This document shows, piece after piece, positions 57,622 through 64,000 of a stretch of DNA of 64,000 nucleotides. The number at the start of each line of letters is the position of its first letter. The first letter of the stretch is position 1. The stretch lies in contig CALXLA010000051.1 in assembly GCA_944389075.1 (NCBI GenBank), positions 1-64,000 of the forward strand, read 5' to 3'. The position numbers were made by a program, and so were the translations under genes. Below the pieces are notes generated by a model. The model ran no database searches. It was not told the origin of the DNA and saw only the letters and a list, made by a program, of their open reading frames with translations. This DNA comes from an uncultured Spirochaetaceae bacterium. Lineage in GTDB: Bacteria > Spirochaetota > Spirochaetia > Sphaerochaetales > Sphaerochaetaceae.

Positions 57622-58929
57622 ATGCTTAAACGTAGGATAGATAGTGTGCTGCGTGCATGGAAGGGCAATCATGGCAATGAGTGCCTTCTTGTAAATGGTG
57701 CAAGGCAGATTGGAAAGACTTTCTCCATAAGGCAGTTCGGCCGGGAATGCTATAAAGAGTTCATAGAAATCAATTTCATCGAGAATCCGCTTATGCAGTC
57801 AGCATTTGATAATGCTCTTGATAGCGATTCCATAATCCGTCAGCTTAGGCTCCGTGTGCCTGGCTTTAATATAATAGAAGGGGATACGCTGATTTTCCTT
57901 GATGAAATCCAGCAATGCCCGAATGCCAGGACTGCCTTGAAATTCCTCAGCATGGATCATCGCTTTGATGTGATTGCTTCTGGTTCCCTTATTACTCTTA
58001 TGTCACAGGATGTGCCATCGCTTCCTGTAGGATATGAGAAAGAAATAATGATGTATCCTTTGTGCTTTGAGGAATATCTCTGGGCACGAGGATATGGCGA
58101 TGATGTGACTGATATCATTTCAGAAGCATTTGATAATCCTTCATTTCTCGATAGCAGTATCATATCGCAATATACATCGCTATTGACTGAATACATGATG
58201 GTAGGCGGGATGCCAGCAGCTGTAAGTGCGTCGCTTGAGAGCAGTTCCTGGGATAGCGTGCGGAATGTGCAGAATGATATACTCCGTCTCAATCTTCAGG
58301 ATATCGAGAAGTACAGCAGAGGTTTCGAGCGCAAGAAGATCCGCCTGTCTATGGATAGTGTCGTGCGGCAGTCCGGCGATGGGAAGAAAGCTTTCAGTTA
58401 TGCCCAGATCGAGAAGGGGAAATCAAGAGCCCGTGACTATATGCCTGCTGTCGAGTGGCTGCAGAAAGCCCAGCTTGTATACCAGTCTTCTTCCGTATCA
58501 CGTACTGATGTACCGCTGTCAATGTATGCAGAGCAGGGGACTTCAAGGTTCTATCTGTATGATATCGGAATGTTCTTCAATATGGTTGCAGGTGATAGCT
58601 ATCTTCTCCGCAATACCATTCTTGACAGGAAGTGGGGAGGTGCTGCAAAAGGCCGGTTCTATGAGGCCTTGGCTGCTGATCTCCTGCATAAGAATGGACA
58701 CAGACTGTATTATTATGATATTCCGCAGAAGCTGGAAATTGACTTCATAATCGAAACAGACAAAGCGCTTCTTCCTATCGAGGTGAAAAGCGGCAACAAC
58801 AAGGCATCGTCTCTTTCAAAGCTTCTTGCAGCTGCCGATATACCGATGGGACTTAAGCTGACTGAGGCATCGAGCGGAAAGGCAGATAAAATACTGACAT
58901 TGCCGCTTTTTATGGCAGCATTCCTCTGA
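57622..58929 (+). CDS. ATPase with DUF4143/PD-(D/E)XK-like C-terminus
   Basis: 435 residues. The AAA_14 N-terminus has Walker A GARQIGKT (about residues 26-33) and Walker B LIFLDEIQQ. The C-terminal DUF4143 half includes QKLEIDFIIETDKALLPIEVKSGNNK, a D...E-x-K pattern like restriction-nuclease-fold proteins. This protein family is abundant in anaerobes, often in variable copy numbers and near mobile elements; its function is unknown. It stands alone beside the vapBC pair, with repeated sites in its promoter, and appears accessory. Confidence 0.87.
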   Translation: MLKRRIDSVLRAWKGNHGNECLLVNGARQIGKTFSIRQFGRECYKEFIEINFIENPLMQSAFDNALDSDSIIRQLRLRVPGFNIIEGDTLIFLDEIQQCPNARTALKFLSMDHRFDVIASGSLITLMSQDVPSLPVGYEKEIMMYPLCFEEYLWARGYGDDVTDIISEAFDNPSFLDSSIISQYTSLLTEYMMVGGMPAAVSASLESSSWDSVRNVQNDILRLNLQDIEKYSRGFERKKIRLSMDSVVRQSGDGKKAFSYAQIEKGKSRARDYMPAVEWLQKAQLVYQSSSVSRTDVPLSMYAEQGTSRFYLYDIGMFFNMVAGDSYLLRNTILDRKWGGAAKGRFYEALAADLLHKNGHRLYYYDIPQKLEIDFIIETDKALLPIEVKSGNNKASSLSKLLAAADIPMGLKLTEASSGKADKILTLPLFMAAFL

Positions 58930-58949
58930 GATGCCGGCAGATAGCAGAT

Positions 58950-58990
58950 GAGCCTGGAGTCCATAGACTGGATTCAGGCTCCTTTCCTTG
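58950..58990 (+). terminator. terminator after the DUF4143 ATPase
   Basis: GAGCCTG (58950-58956) and CAGGCTC (58975-58981) form a stem, extended inward by GTCCA/TGGAT with a bulge. The downstream sequence is CTTTCCTTGCTT. Confidence 0.7.
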
Positions 58991-59235
58991 CTTATATCAT
59001 CTGAGTATTTTCACGCATTGCATCTTCTGATTGTTCCGGAATCTTTCCTTATGGATTGCTGTAAGACTTTTCAGTATGCAAATGAAACCGACCGAATATG
59101 CTGATAATAAGTTCCTTTGTGTTCCAGTATGAATGTATTCTGCGGTATCTGATATTTTTTTTCATAAATATGAAAAATTTATATTTTTAAGTAAAGTACT
59201 ATATTAAAATGAATTAAGCCGATTATGAGTTTTAT

Positions 59236-59282
59236 ATGAATTTGATGGATTTCTGTGTAGCGAAAAATTTTTTCAAATTCAT
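59236..59282. repeat. 9-bp inverted repeat upstream of the sugar-binding protein gene
   Basis: ATGAATTTG (59236-59244) and CAAATTCAT (59274-59282) are perfect complements separated by 29 nt; the second arm ends directly before TTGACT (59283). They are candidate operator or regulator sites in a 414-nt AT-rich gap (58930-59343), which I see no gene in. Confidence 0.45.
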
Positions 59283-59343
59283 TTGACTTATGGATGAAGC
59301 CATCGGAAAATCGATATGAAGAAACAGATAGGAGGTTCTGTTT

Positions 59344-60273
59344 ATGAAGAAGAAAGCTTTAGTACTTCTTGTTGTTTTCCTTTCGGTTGGGGCAATGCTC
59401 TTCGCTGCACCTCACAAAATCGGAATTCTTGCTCCAGCAGTAACTCATGGCTGGTCTGCAGGCGTTGCTTATTATGCTGAGCAGAGATGCGAGGAACTCA
59501 AAGCTGAAGGCACAATCGATTACATGATCTATACATCCAGCAACTCTGATGAGATGACAACTCAGCTTGATGACCTCATTCTCTGGGGCGCAGAGGCTAT
59601 CGTTGCATTCCCACAGTGGACAGGCATGGAAGTTCCTATCCAGAACGCAATCAACATGGGTATCACAGTCGTCAACTTCGATATCGAGATCGCAGCTGAA
59701 GGCGTATACCGCGTATCTGGCGACAACTACAACATGGGCGAAGAGGGTGCAAAGTACATCGTTGACAAGATCGGACCAGAAGGCACAGTCGTCATTCTCG
59801 ATGTTCCTACATCAGGTTCTGTCGCTGAGCTGAGAAAGGCTGGATTCCTTGATACGCTCGCTGAGATTGCACCAAACATGGAAGTCCTTACATACGCAAC
59901 ACAGTTCACAAGAGAAGCTGGTCTTGCTGATATGGCTGATATCCTCGTTGCAAATGATCATATCGATGCAGTATTCAGCATGGATGATGAGACATCAATC
60001 GGCGCTCTCCAGGCAATCAGGGAAGCTGGCAGGACAGATATCAAGGTCATCACAGGTGGTGGTGGATGCCAGGAATACTTCAATATGATGCCAGAGTATG
60101 AGGACATCTGGGTACAGTCTGCTCTCTACAGCCCAGACATGGTCATGGAAGCTGTTGACATGGCAGTGGATATCCTCGATGGAAAGGAAGTCGAGCAGGT
60201 CATGATCATTCCTACTACAGTTGTAGACAGGACAAACTATCAGGACTTCATCGATCCAAACTCACCATATTGA
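59344..60273 (+). CDS. ABC sugar-binding protein (RbsB-like)
   Basis: 309 residues. A signal peptide of about 20 residues ends LFAAP, so the mature protein is periplasmic. The RbsB-type fold shows GILAPAVTHGWSAGVAYYAEQRCEEL, then DVPTSGSVAELRKAGFLDTL, and TGGGGCQEYFNMMP. These proteins bind hexoses, pentoses, inositol or similar ligands for CUT2-type importers. An AGGAGG site lies 8 nt before ATG. It is the first gene of an operon with the ATPase and permease, separated from them by a hairpin. Confidence 0.9.
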   Translation: MKKKALVLLVVFLSVGAMLFAAPHKIGILAPAVTHGWSAGVAYYAEQRCEELKAEGTIDYMIYTSSNSDEMTTQLDDLILWGAEAIVAFPQWTGMEVPIQNAINMGITVVNFDIEIAAEGVYRVSGDNYNMGEEGAKYIVDKIGPEGTVVILDVPTSGSVAELRKAGFLDTLAEIAPNMEVLTYATQFTREAGLADMADILVANDHIDAVFSMDDETSIGALQAIREAGRTDIKVITGGGGCQEYFNMMPEYEDIWVQSALYSPDMVMEAVDMAVDILDGKEVEQVMIIPTTVVDRTNYQDFIDPNSPY

Positions 60274-60300
60274 TTCTTGCCGTATTTCCGGCAGTTTTAA

Positions 60301-60332
60301 GGCTGGCAGGTGCTCTCTTGCCAGCCTTGTTT
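60301..60332 (+). terminator. hairpin between binding protein and ATPase (attenuator)
   Basis: GGCTGGCA (60301-60308) and TGCCAGCC (60319-60326) form a perfect 8-bp stem, then TTGTTTCC. A smaller GCCG/CGGC stem with TTTT comes just before (about 60279-60297). The ATPase gene follows 24 nt on. Confidence 0.72.
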
Positions 60333-60349
60333 CCAGAAAGGGGATGTTT

Positions 60350-61831
60350 ATGAATCTCAGGATGACAGGAATCTCAAAATCCTTTGGTGCCAATCTTGTT
60401 CTTGATAAAGTATCGTTCTCGCTCAGCGGCGGTGAGATAATCGCCCTTCTTGGTGAGAATGGCGCAGGCAAGAGCACATTGATGAATATACTTGGCGGAG
60501 TCATTTCCTCTGATGAGGGGACGATCGAGATTGATGGGAAGGAAATCTCTTTCGCGAATCCGCGGGAATCGCTTGATGCCGGAATCGCATTCATACATCA
60601 GGAACTCAATCTTATAAATGATCTGGCAATATACGAAAATCTGTTCATAGGAAGGGAAATAAGGAACAGATGGGGCGTGCTTGACAAGAAAGCAATGATC
60701 GATAAGACAAGGGAAGTCTTTGATGGCATGGGCATCGATCTTGATCCGGAAGCCATGGTCAGGACGCTTGACGCTTCCTATAAGCAGATTGTCGAGATAT
60801 CAAGGGCAATGATGATGGATGCGCGCATCGTCATCATGGATGAGCCGACTACTAGCCTTACGGAAACGGAGATAAGCCGTGTATTCTCATTTATGAGGAC
60901 GCTGAAATCTCATGGCGTAGGCTTGATCTTCATATCGCATAAGCTCAACGAGGTCATGGAGATCTGTGACCGATATACGGTCCTCAGGGATGGTCATATG
61001 ATCTCATCAGGAACCATCGATTCTGTTGATACTGATGCTCTTGCGAAGATGATGGTCGGCCATGATGTCGTGGAAGAGAAGCGTGCAGTCCACAAAAGCG
61101 GGGATATCGTATTCTCAGCATCATCTGTCTCAGATGGAAAGTATTTCAATGACATATCATTCTCCGTCAGAAGCGGTGAGGTAGTAGGCTTCACAGGGCT
61201 TCTCGGTGATGGAAGAAGCGAGCTTTTCCTTTCGCTTTTCGGAGCAGGAACTCCTTATAGCGGTTCTGTCGAAGTCTCAGGAAAGCCCGTAACAATGCAC
61301 AATCCTCAGGAAGCTGTATCGCTTGGAATCGGCTATGTTCCGCGCAACCGCAAGGAGAATGGCATAGTCAAGGATCTCGATATCCTTGAGAATGGCTCGC
61401 TTGTTACAATGGGCATGAGGAAGAAAGGTCTCTTCCTGGATTCAAAGAGAATAGAAGAGGACTTTGAAAAAGAGAAGAAAGAGCTTTCGATAAAGATGGG
61501 AAATGAAACGGATCCCATCACAAGCCTCTCAGGCGGCAATCAGCAGAAAGTAGTACTTGCGAAGTGGCTTAGCGCTGATCCTCGCATACTCATCCTCGAT
61601 AACCCTACACAGGGTGTCGATGTAGGTGCGAAAGAGGAAATCTATACGATAATCTCCGATCTTGCGGATAAGGGGGTAGCTGTCATCGTGCTCTCATCTG
61701 AGGCACACGAGATAGTGCGTACATCCTCAAGATGCTATGTGATGTACCATGGCAGGATACTTACGGAGCTGGAAGGCGAAGGACTCAATGAACAGGAAAT
61801 CATGAGATGGGCAACAGGAGCGGCAATCTGA
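60350..61831 (+). CDS. CUT2-type sugar ABC ATPase (RbsA/MglA-like)
   Basis: 493 residues with two ABC domains, as in RbsA. The first has GENGAGKST (Walker A) and IVIMDEPTTSLTE (Walker B); the second has a degenerate Walker A GLLGDGRSE, an intact signature LSGGNQQKV and Walker B ILILDNPTQGVDVG. The ATG at 60350 is 6 nt after AAGGGG. It ends in a one-base overlap with the permease. The importer is a single-permease, two-domain ATPase type. Confidence 0.93.
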   Translation: MNLRMTGISKSFGANLVLDKVSFSLSGGEIIALLGENGAGKSTLMNILGGVISSDEGTIEIDGKEISFANPRESLDAGIAFIHQELNLINDLAIYENLFIGREIRNRWGVLDKKAMIDKTREVFDGMGIDLDPEAMVRTLDASYKQIVEISRAMMMDARIVIMDEPTTSLTETEISRVFSFMRTLKSHGVGLIFISHKLNEVMEICDRYTVLRDGHMISSGTIDSVDTDALAKMMVGHDVVEEKRAVHKSGDIVFSASSVSDGKYFNDISFSVRSGEVVGFTGLLGDGRSELFLSLFGAGTPYSGSVEVSGKPVTMHNPQEAVSLGIGYVPRNRKENGIVKDLDILENGSLVTMGMRKKGLFLDSKRIEEDFEKEKKELSIKMGNETDPITSLSGGNQQKVVLAKWLSADPRILILDNPTQGVDVGAKEEIYTIISDLADKGVAVIVLSSEAHEIVRTSSRCYVMYHGRILTELEGEGLNEQEIMRWATGAAI

Positions 61832-62868
61832 TGGAAAATACAAAGAATGGATTCAATTTCATACAGTGGTTCAGGAAGATGTGGACTCAGCATCCGCTCT
61901 TCAGCACAGCATGCGCACTTCTGCTTATGGCAGTTCTGCAGATCATCGCACTCGGTTTTGATCAGGCGACTTTCGGTGACTGGCTTTCAAGATATATAAG
62001 GAACTGGATCAATATCCTGCGCAATAATGCGACAATCGGTATCATCGCACTTGGCATGACTTTCGTCATCATTACAGGCGGCATAGATCTTGCAGTCGGT
62101 TCGACTCTCGTCGCCATCGGTGCGATAATCATGCTCTTTATCGACAGCTCCGCAACAGGTTTGCTGACAGCTATCGGCATAACAGGCATCCCCGCCTATA
62201 TCATAGGCATCCTGATGGGACTGCTTGCGGGGCTTATCCTCGGGGAATTCACCGGTATCCTGATAACAGTCGGCCGCATACCGCCATTCATCGCAACACT
62301 GGGTATGATGAAGATTTGCCGCTCTGTGACACAGCAGTGCATGCAGACAGTCAATCCTTCTGTGCCGATGCCATTCACGAAGATAGCGAATCTCGCGATA
62401 GGAAGACAGATGTTCATGCCGATAATCTACTGGCTTGTCATTGCCTTCATCATGTACTGGGTCTCAAAGCACACTGCTTTCGGCCGCCATGTCTTCGCAG
62501 TTGGTTCGAATGAGAGAGCATCCAAGCTTTCTGGCATCAATGTGAACAGGGTCAAGCGAGCAGTCTATGCGATCATGGGTCTTCTTGTCGGTGTCGCATC
62601 CGTCCTTCAGGTATCGCGTATCGGAGCAATGGACTTCGCAAATGCGGGAAGCGGATACGAGATGGATGCCATCGCAGCTGTCATTGTAGGTGGAACAAGC
62701 ATGGCAGGCGGAAGAGGAAGCATCGGCGGGACAGTCCTTGGCGTACTCATAATCGCTGTCATGAACAACCTTCTGAATCTTATCGGAGTCCCCCCATTCC
62801 TCAGGGAAGCTTTCAAGGGTGTCATCGTAATAGGCGCTGTCCTGCTTCAGAAAAAGGAGAAGAACTGA
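61831..62868 (+). CDS. CUT2-type sugar ABC permease (RbsC-like)
   Basis: 345 residues with about ten membrane segments. RbsC/MglC features include GMTFVIITGGIDLAVGSTLV, GFGRHVFAVG-like FGRHVFAVGSNERASKLSGINV, and GSGYEMDAIAAVIVGGTSMAGGRGSIGGTVLG. The ATG overlaps the ATPase stop by one base (TGATG). It probably transports the same ligand as the binding protein at 59344. Confidence 0.93.
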   Translation: MENTKNGFNFIQWFRKMWTQHPLFSTACALLLMAVLQIIALGFDQATFGDWLSRYIRNWINILRNNATIGIIALGMTFVIITGGIDLAVGSTLVAIGAIIMLFIDSSATGLLTAIGITGIPAYIIGILMGLLAGLILGEFTGILITVGRIPPFIATLGMMKICRSVTQQCMQTVNPSVPMPFTKIANLAIGRQMFMPIIYWLVIAFIMYWVSKHTAFGRHVFAVGSNERASKLSGINVNRVKRAVYAIMGLLVGVASVLQVSRIGAMDFANAGSGYEMDAIAAVIVGGTSMAGGRGSIGGTVLGVLIIAVMNNLLNLIGVPPFLREAFKGVIVIGAVLLQKKEKN

Positions 62869-63899
62869 TGTACAGAATCGGAATAATCGGATGCGGAAAG
62901 ATCGCACAGGTAAGGCATATACCGGAGTATATAGCTTCCGGCAAGGCTGAGATTACAGCTCTCTATGATATTAACAAGGAAAGGGCTGAGGAACTTGCCT
63001 CAAAATACAATGCCAAGGCATGCAAGACGATTGATGAACTTCTTTCATCTGGTGTGGATGCCGTTTCGGTATGTACATCGAATACAACCCACGCAGAGAT
63101 TTCGGTAAAGGCATTGGAGAAGAGGATCAACGTGCTTTGTGAGAAGCCTATGTCTGTCACTCTTGCTGAAGCCGAGGCAATGGCTGCAGCTGCAGAGAAA
63201 AGCGGAAAGGTACTGATGATCGGACAGAACCAGAGGCTTAACAGGACACATCAGGAGGCTAAGGCCCTGATTGAGAGAGGAGATATCGGACGTGTGATCT
63301 CATTCCGTACGATATTCGGGCATGGTGGTCCTGAGACATGGTCAATTGATCCGGGAAAGAACACCTGGTTCTTCGATAAATCCAAAGCCTCGATGGGTGC
63401 GATGGCGGATCTCGGAATCCACAAGACAGATCTGATTGACTATCTTCTTGACGATGAGGTCGTGAAAGTCAGCGCTGTCGTGTCAACGCTCGATAAGAAG
63501 GATGGCAATGGCAATCCTATCGGCGTTGATGACAATGCGATCTGCATATATACGATGAAGTCAGGCATTGTCGGCACAATGGAAGCAAGCTGGACATACT
63601 ATGGAGCTGAGGACAACTCAACGACAATCTATGGTACAGAAGGCATCATGACGATCTACGGTCCATCAGGACATTCAATCGTCATCATCCGTAAGGATGG
63701 CAGTCAGGTCCTCTATGATATCGACAGGATGCAGACAAATGATGCCCAGACATCATCAGGCGTCATCGATGAGTTCATACTCTCGCTTGAGCGTGGCTAT
63801 GCAGATATTTCGGCTAAGTCTGTGCTTCCTGCTATGAGGGCTGTATTCGGTGCACTCGAAAGCAGCAGGACAGGAAAGGAGGTAATACTATATGATTAA
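62868..63899 (+). CDS. Gfo/Idh/MocA-family oxidoreductase
   Basis: 343 residues. The Rossmann motif is GIIGCGKIAQVRH (residues 4-16), followed by NVLCEKPMSVTLAEAEAM with the EKP signature. The C-terminal half has the family substrate domain (DLGIHKTDLIDYLL). Gfo/Idh/MocA enzymes oxidise inositols, sugar-derived alcohols or sugar acids with NAD. The ATG overlaps the permease stop by one base. With the importer and the TIM-barrel epimerase next to it this is a typical polyol or inositol-type catabolic operon; the substrate is not fixed. Confidence 0.9.
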   Translation: MYRIGIIGCGKIAQVRHIPEYIASGKAEITALYDINKERAEELASKYNAKACKTIDELLSSGVDAVSVCTSNTTHAEISVKALEKRINVLCEKPMSVTLAEAEAMAAAAEKSGKVLMIGQNQRLNRTHQEAKALIERGDIGRVISFRTIFGHGGPETWSIDPGKNTWFFDKSKASMGAMADLGIHKTDLIDYLLDDEVVKVSAVVSTLDKKDGNGNPIGVDDNAICIYTMKSGIVGTMEASWTYYGAEDNSTTIYGTEGIMTIYGPSGHSIVIIRKDGSQVLYDIDRMQTNDAQTSSGVIDEFILSLERGYADISAKSVLPAMRAVFGALESSRTGKEVILYD

Positions 63900-64000
63900 G
63901 TTCGGGCTTCTTACGGCAATACTCGAAGATTGGGATTATAAGGAGATGATAGATACTGTCTCTGATATCGGATATGAATGCGTTGAAGTCGCATGCTGGC
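63892..64000 (+). CDS. sugar phosphate isomerase/epimerase, partial at window end
   Basis: 36 residues are visible, beginning MIKFGLLTAILEDWDYKEMIDTV and continuing past the window edge. The pattern matches the N-terminus of xylose isomerase-like TIM-barrel epimerases. AGGAGG lies before ATG 63892, which overlaps the oxidoreductase stop by 8 nt. It resembles IolE/IolI-type enzymes of inositol or related pathways, and so supports the operon's role. Confidence 0.75.
   Translation, partial: MIKFGLLTAILEDWDYKEMIDTVSDIGYECVEVACW

Noticed and set aside
1-64000. CRISPR arrays or prophage modules
   Set aside because: I saw no regularly spaced direct repeats, cas genes, integrase, terminase or capsid-like genes.

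Overview
The window is a contiguous piece of a bacterial chromosome, almost certainly from a host- or gut-associated member of the Spirochaetota (Sphaerochaeta/Treponema-like). The case rests on solute-binding proteins whose signal peptides end in GGSKES- or GGQES-type sequences, lipoproteins, outer-membrane barrel proteins, several MATE exporters, PhnCDE- and Rbs-like ABC operons and a dense, moderate-G+C gene layout. The assignment is inferred from protein style only; no rRNA is present.

Layout. 1-241: a 3' fragment of an IS200/IS605 TnpB-like gene embedded in a broken TetR regulator. 360-6083: an NadX-like dehydrogenase with a divergent 2-hydroxyacid-dehydrogenase paralogue, a PAP2 phosphatase, a DEDDh exonuclease, a MATE exporter and an ArsB/NhaD-type permease. 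6290-18946: a pectin/rhamnogalacturonan oligomer utilisation locus (pectinesterase, TIM-barrel epimerase, GH28, CE12-type esterase, a 1013-residue sensor/AraC regulator, an LplB/YtcP-type ABC importer with binding protein, GH105, SGNH hydrolase, KdgF). The enzymes have no signal peptides, so oligomers are probably imported and then cut in the cytoplasm. 18949-29341: mixed housekeeping genes (MtaD-like deaminase, acyl-CoA ligase, tRNA-Pro, outer-membrane barrel plus S41 lipoprotein, patatin, nitroreductase, YbaK, hemolysin III, GPH symporter, PIG-L deacetylase). 29466-35182: tRNA-Leu, a patatin/beta-barrel outer-membrane protein, a TPR protein, QueH, cardiolipin synthase and a TrpR-like regulator. 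35271-41124: LacI, PhnD, PhnC, PhnE, PhnE and a cytoplasmic metallophosphatase/5'-nucleotidase. 41170-47532: GltS, an acyltransferase/Zn-ribbon fusion, MATE, and a TetR/flavodoxin/DUF362/ABM operon. 47752-49927: a TnpB N-terminal remnant, HxlR, an ochre-interrupted gene and a methyltransferase. 50145-53759: a TPP riboswitch and thiD-tenA-thiM-thiE-HAD operon. 53752-58929: MATE and an accessory patch (Asp-rich lipoprotein, VapBC-type pair, DUF4143 ATPase). 59344-64000: an Rbs-type ABC operon with a Gfo/Idh/MocA oxidoreductase and a truncated TIM-barrel epimerase.

The most striking pattern is promoter placement. At about twenty genes that begin a transcription unit, a sigma70-like -10 box ends 6 or 7 nt before the start codon, often with a -35 box 17 bp further up or a TGn extended -10, and without a Shine-Dalgarno sequence. 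Genes inside operons carry AGGAGG-type sites. The simplest reading is widespread leaderless transcription. For five protein genes the in-frame TTG 36 nt upstream, which looks like an alternative start, is in fact the -35 box. I used this to set several start codons.

Other recurrent traits are tail-to-tail gene overlaps of 4-35 nt and a hairpin immediately after each of the three ABC binding-protein genes, which would let that gene be expressed above the rest of its operon.
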